Positions 4,421 through 5,748 of a stretch of DNA of 5,748 bases are shown in pieces. The notes beneath the pieces were generated by a model, which did not search any database, was not told the DNA's origin, and saw only the letters and a program-made list of their open reading frames with translations. The translations under genes were made by a program, and so were the position numbers. The stretch comes from Thiotrichaceae bacterium (GTDB taxonomy: Bacteria > Pseudomonadota > Gammaproteobacteria > Thiotrichales > Thiotrichaceae), in contig JALVDG010000021.1 of NCBI GenBank assembly GCA_027009095.1, forward strand, positions 1-5,748. The letters are read 5' to 3'. The number at the start of each line of letters is the position of its first letter. The stretch's first letter is position 1.

Positions 4421-5748
4421 TCAAATTGCTCTTGAGTGTACAAACTTTCAACCTGAAAACGAATGGGGATATTGATAAATTCTTGTAGTTCGGCAAGACT
4501 TTCGGATTCTTCGTCTAAAAATAAGTCCACAACATCTTGCGCGGCTAAAACCAATAATTTTTTTGCATCAAATTGACGAGATTCTCGCAGTATTTCACGA
4601 AATATTTCGTAACACACGGTCGATGCCGTTTTCACATAACCGCGCCCATGACAAGTTGGGCAAGATTCACATAGAATATGCTCTAAACTTTCACTGGTGC
4701 GTTTGCGTGTCATTTCAACTAAGCCCAAAGATGATACGGTACTAATGCTTGTTTTTGTCGAGTCTCTAGCTAAAGCTTTTGTCAAAGCCTCTAACACTAG
4801 TTTTTTATGCTCCTCGTCCTTCATATCAATAAAGTCGAGAATAATAATACCGCCTAAATTACGCAATCGTAGTTGTCGAGCAATCGCTTGCGCAGCCTCG
4901 AGATTTGTCTTAAAAGTTGTTTCTTCTAAATTGCGATGTCCTACAAAGCCTCCTGTATTCACATCTATCGTCGTCATTGCTTCTGTCTGATCGATAATTA
5001 AATATCCACCTGATTTTAGTTGCACTTGACGCTTTAGTGCTTTTTGAATTTCATCTTCAACACCATAGAGGTCAAAAATGGGACGCTCACCTGGATAATG
5101 TGATACTAAACCATCGAGTTCTGTGACGTATTTATCACAAAAAGAAATAATTGATAGTGCTGTCTCGCGCGAGTCAACCCTAACACTGGTGATTTCATCG
5201 TCTGGAACATCTCTTAAGATGCGTTTTACAAGAGGCAGATCAGAATAAACAATTGAGCCTTTTGGTGCAGATTCTGCCATTTCGCCAATACTAATCCATA
5301 GTTTGCTTAAAAACTCTATGTCTTTGCGTAATAACTCTTCTCTAACACCTTCTGCCGCAGTGCGAATAATATAGCCGTGTTTTAATGACATTTCCTCATT
5401 CATATTCTCCACAATGCTTTTTAAACGTGTCCGCTCTTCGTTACTTTCTATTTTTCCTGATATACCAACTGTCTTAGCATTTGGCATCAGCACTAGATAG
5501 CGAGAAGGTATTGTCACATAGGTTGTTAAACGTGCACCCTTTGTTCCTAATGGGTCTTTAATAACTTGAACAAGCACCTGTTTGCCTTCATATAATAATT
5601 TAGAGATTGAAGGAGGGCTCGGTGCTTTTTCATCGGTATCGCTATTAAAAGCAGTATCAGGGGAAAAGGATAGATCAGAGGCATGTAAAAAGGCTGGTTT
5701 AGCCATACCTATATCAATAAAAGCGGCTTCCATACCAGGTAAAACTCG
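4405..5748 (-). CDS. rng: Ribonuclease G (partial, N-terminus beyond window)
   Basis: RNase G is the RNase E-family endoribonuclease that matures the 5' end of 16S rRNA and helps degrade some mRNAs. The frame is open to the window edge and the first visible residues are RVLPGMEAAFIDIG, inside the S1 domain. By comparison with E. coli about 45-50 N-terminal residues are missing, so the ATG at 5733 is internal. Counting from that Met, KGARLT (65-70) ends the S1 region. The DNase I-like catalytic domain follows, with metal-binding aspartates in TTIDVNTGGFVG (Asp257) and IILDFIDM (Asp300). RQLRLRNLGG is highly conserved. The zinc-link CPTCHGRG has Cys358 and Cys361. The protein ends YTQEQFDVVLM without the long scaffold tail of RNase E, which separates the two paralogues. 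It is followed by nit; yhdP, often next to rng, is absent. Confidence 0.95.
   Translation of the reverse strand, partial: RVLPGMEAAFIDIGMAKPAFLHASDLSFSPDTAFNSDTDEKAPSPPSISKLLYEGKQVLVQVIKDPLGTKGARLTTYVTIPSRYLVLMPNAKTVGISGKIESNEERTRLKSIVENMNEEMSLKHGYIIRTAAEGVREELLRKDIEFLSKLWISIGEMAESAPKGSIVYSDLPLVKRILRDVPDDEITSVRVDSRETALSIISFCDKYVTELDGLVSHYPGERPIFDLYGVEDEIQKALKRQVQLKSGGYLIIDQTEAMTTIDVNTGGFVGHRNLEETTFKTNLEAAQAIARQLRLRNLGGIIILDFIDMKDEEHKKLVLEALTKALARDSTKTSISTVSSLGLVEMTRKRTSESLEHILCESCPTCHGRGYVKTASTVCYEIFREILRESRQFDAKKLLVLAAQDVVDLFLDEESESLAELQEFINIPIRFQVESLYTQEQFDVVLM

Noticed and set aside
4563..4990. Two overlapping plus-strand open frames of 60 and 97 codons
   Set aside because: Both are antisense to conserved catalytic and zinc-link parts of rng and have no recognisable protein features.

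Overview
This window looks like AT-rich gammaproteobacterial chromosome. The basis is the set of recognisable housekeeping proteins: RNase G, a Nit1-type amidase, the tRNA hydroxylase TrhO and the tRNA methyltransferase TrmJ. They sit in low-GC sequence with short spacers and AGAGGA-type ribosome binding sites. I cannot name a genus.

Layout from left to right. Positions 1-312 hold no gene. They contain the end of an inverted-repeat element at the left edge, then what looks like a short 5' fragment of a group II intron on the minus strand, then a large imperfect hairpin downstream of trmJ. Positions 313-2052 (minus strand) are a two-gene tRNA-modification operon, trhO then trmJ, with a visible -10 box and a strong RBS ahead of trhO. 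Positions 2053-2554 hold the trhO leader and promoter, a complete 163-bp MITE-like element whose ends match the element end at the left edge, and a second, unrelated 87-bp inverted repeat. Positions 2555-3169 (plus strand) encode a histidine-phosphatase-family protein with much more A-rich codon use than its neighbours, probably an acquired gene. Positions 3170-3534 are intergenic, with a likely terminator for that gene and an unexplained 62-codon protein-like open frame on the minus strand. Positions 3535-5748 (minus strand) are rng (5' end beyond the window) followed 51 bp later by nit.

Functionally, trhO and trmJ both modify the tRNA anticodon loop (U34 and position 32), so their pairing makes biological sense. 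rng and nit belong to a neighbourhood known in gammaproteobacteria (maf-rng-yhdP-nit-tldD), but here yhdP is absent between them and tldD does not follow; the phosphatase gene and repeat-rich DNA lie there instead. The accessory material (elements, intron fragment, phosphatase, cryptic frame) occupies the gaps between two conserved blocks. I see no clear new multi-gene system. The most interesting signals are the shared terminal repeat family, its apparent insertion into an intron fragment, and the unexplained open frame near 3257-3445.
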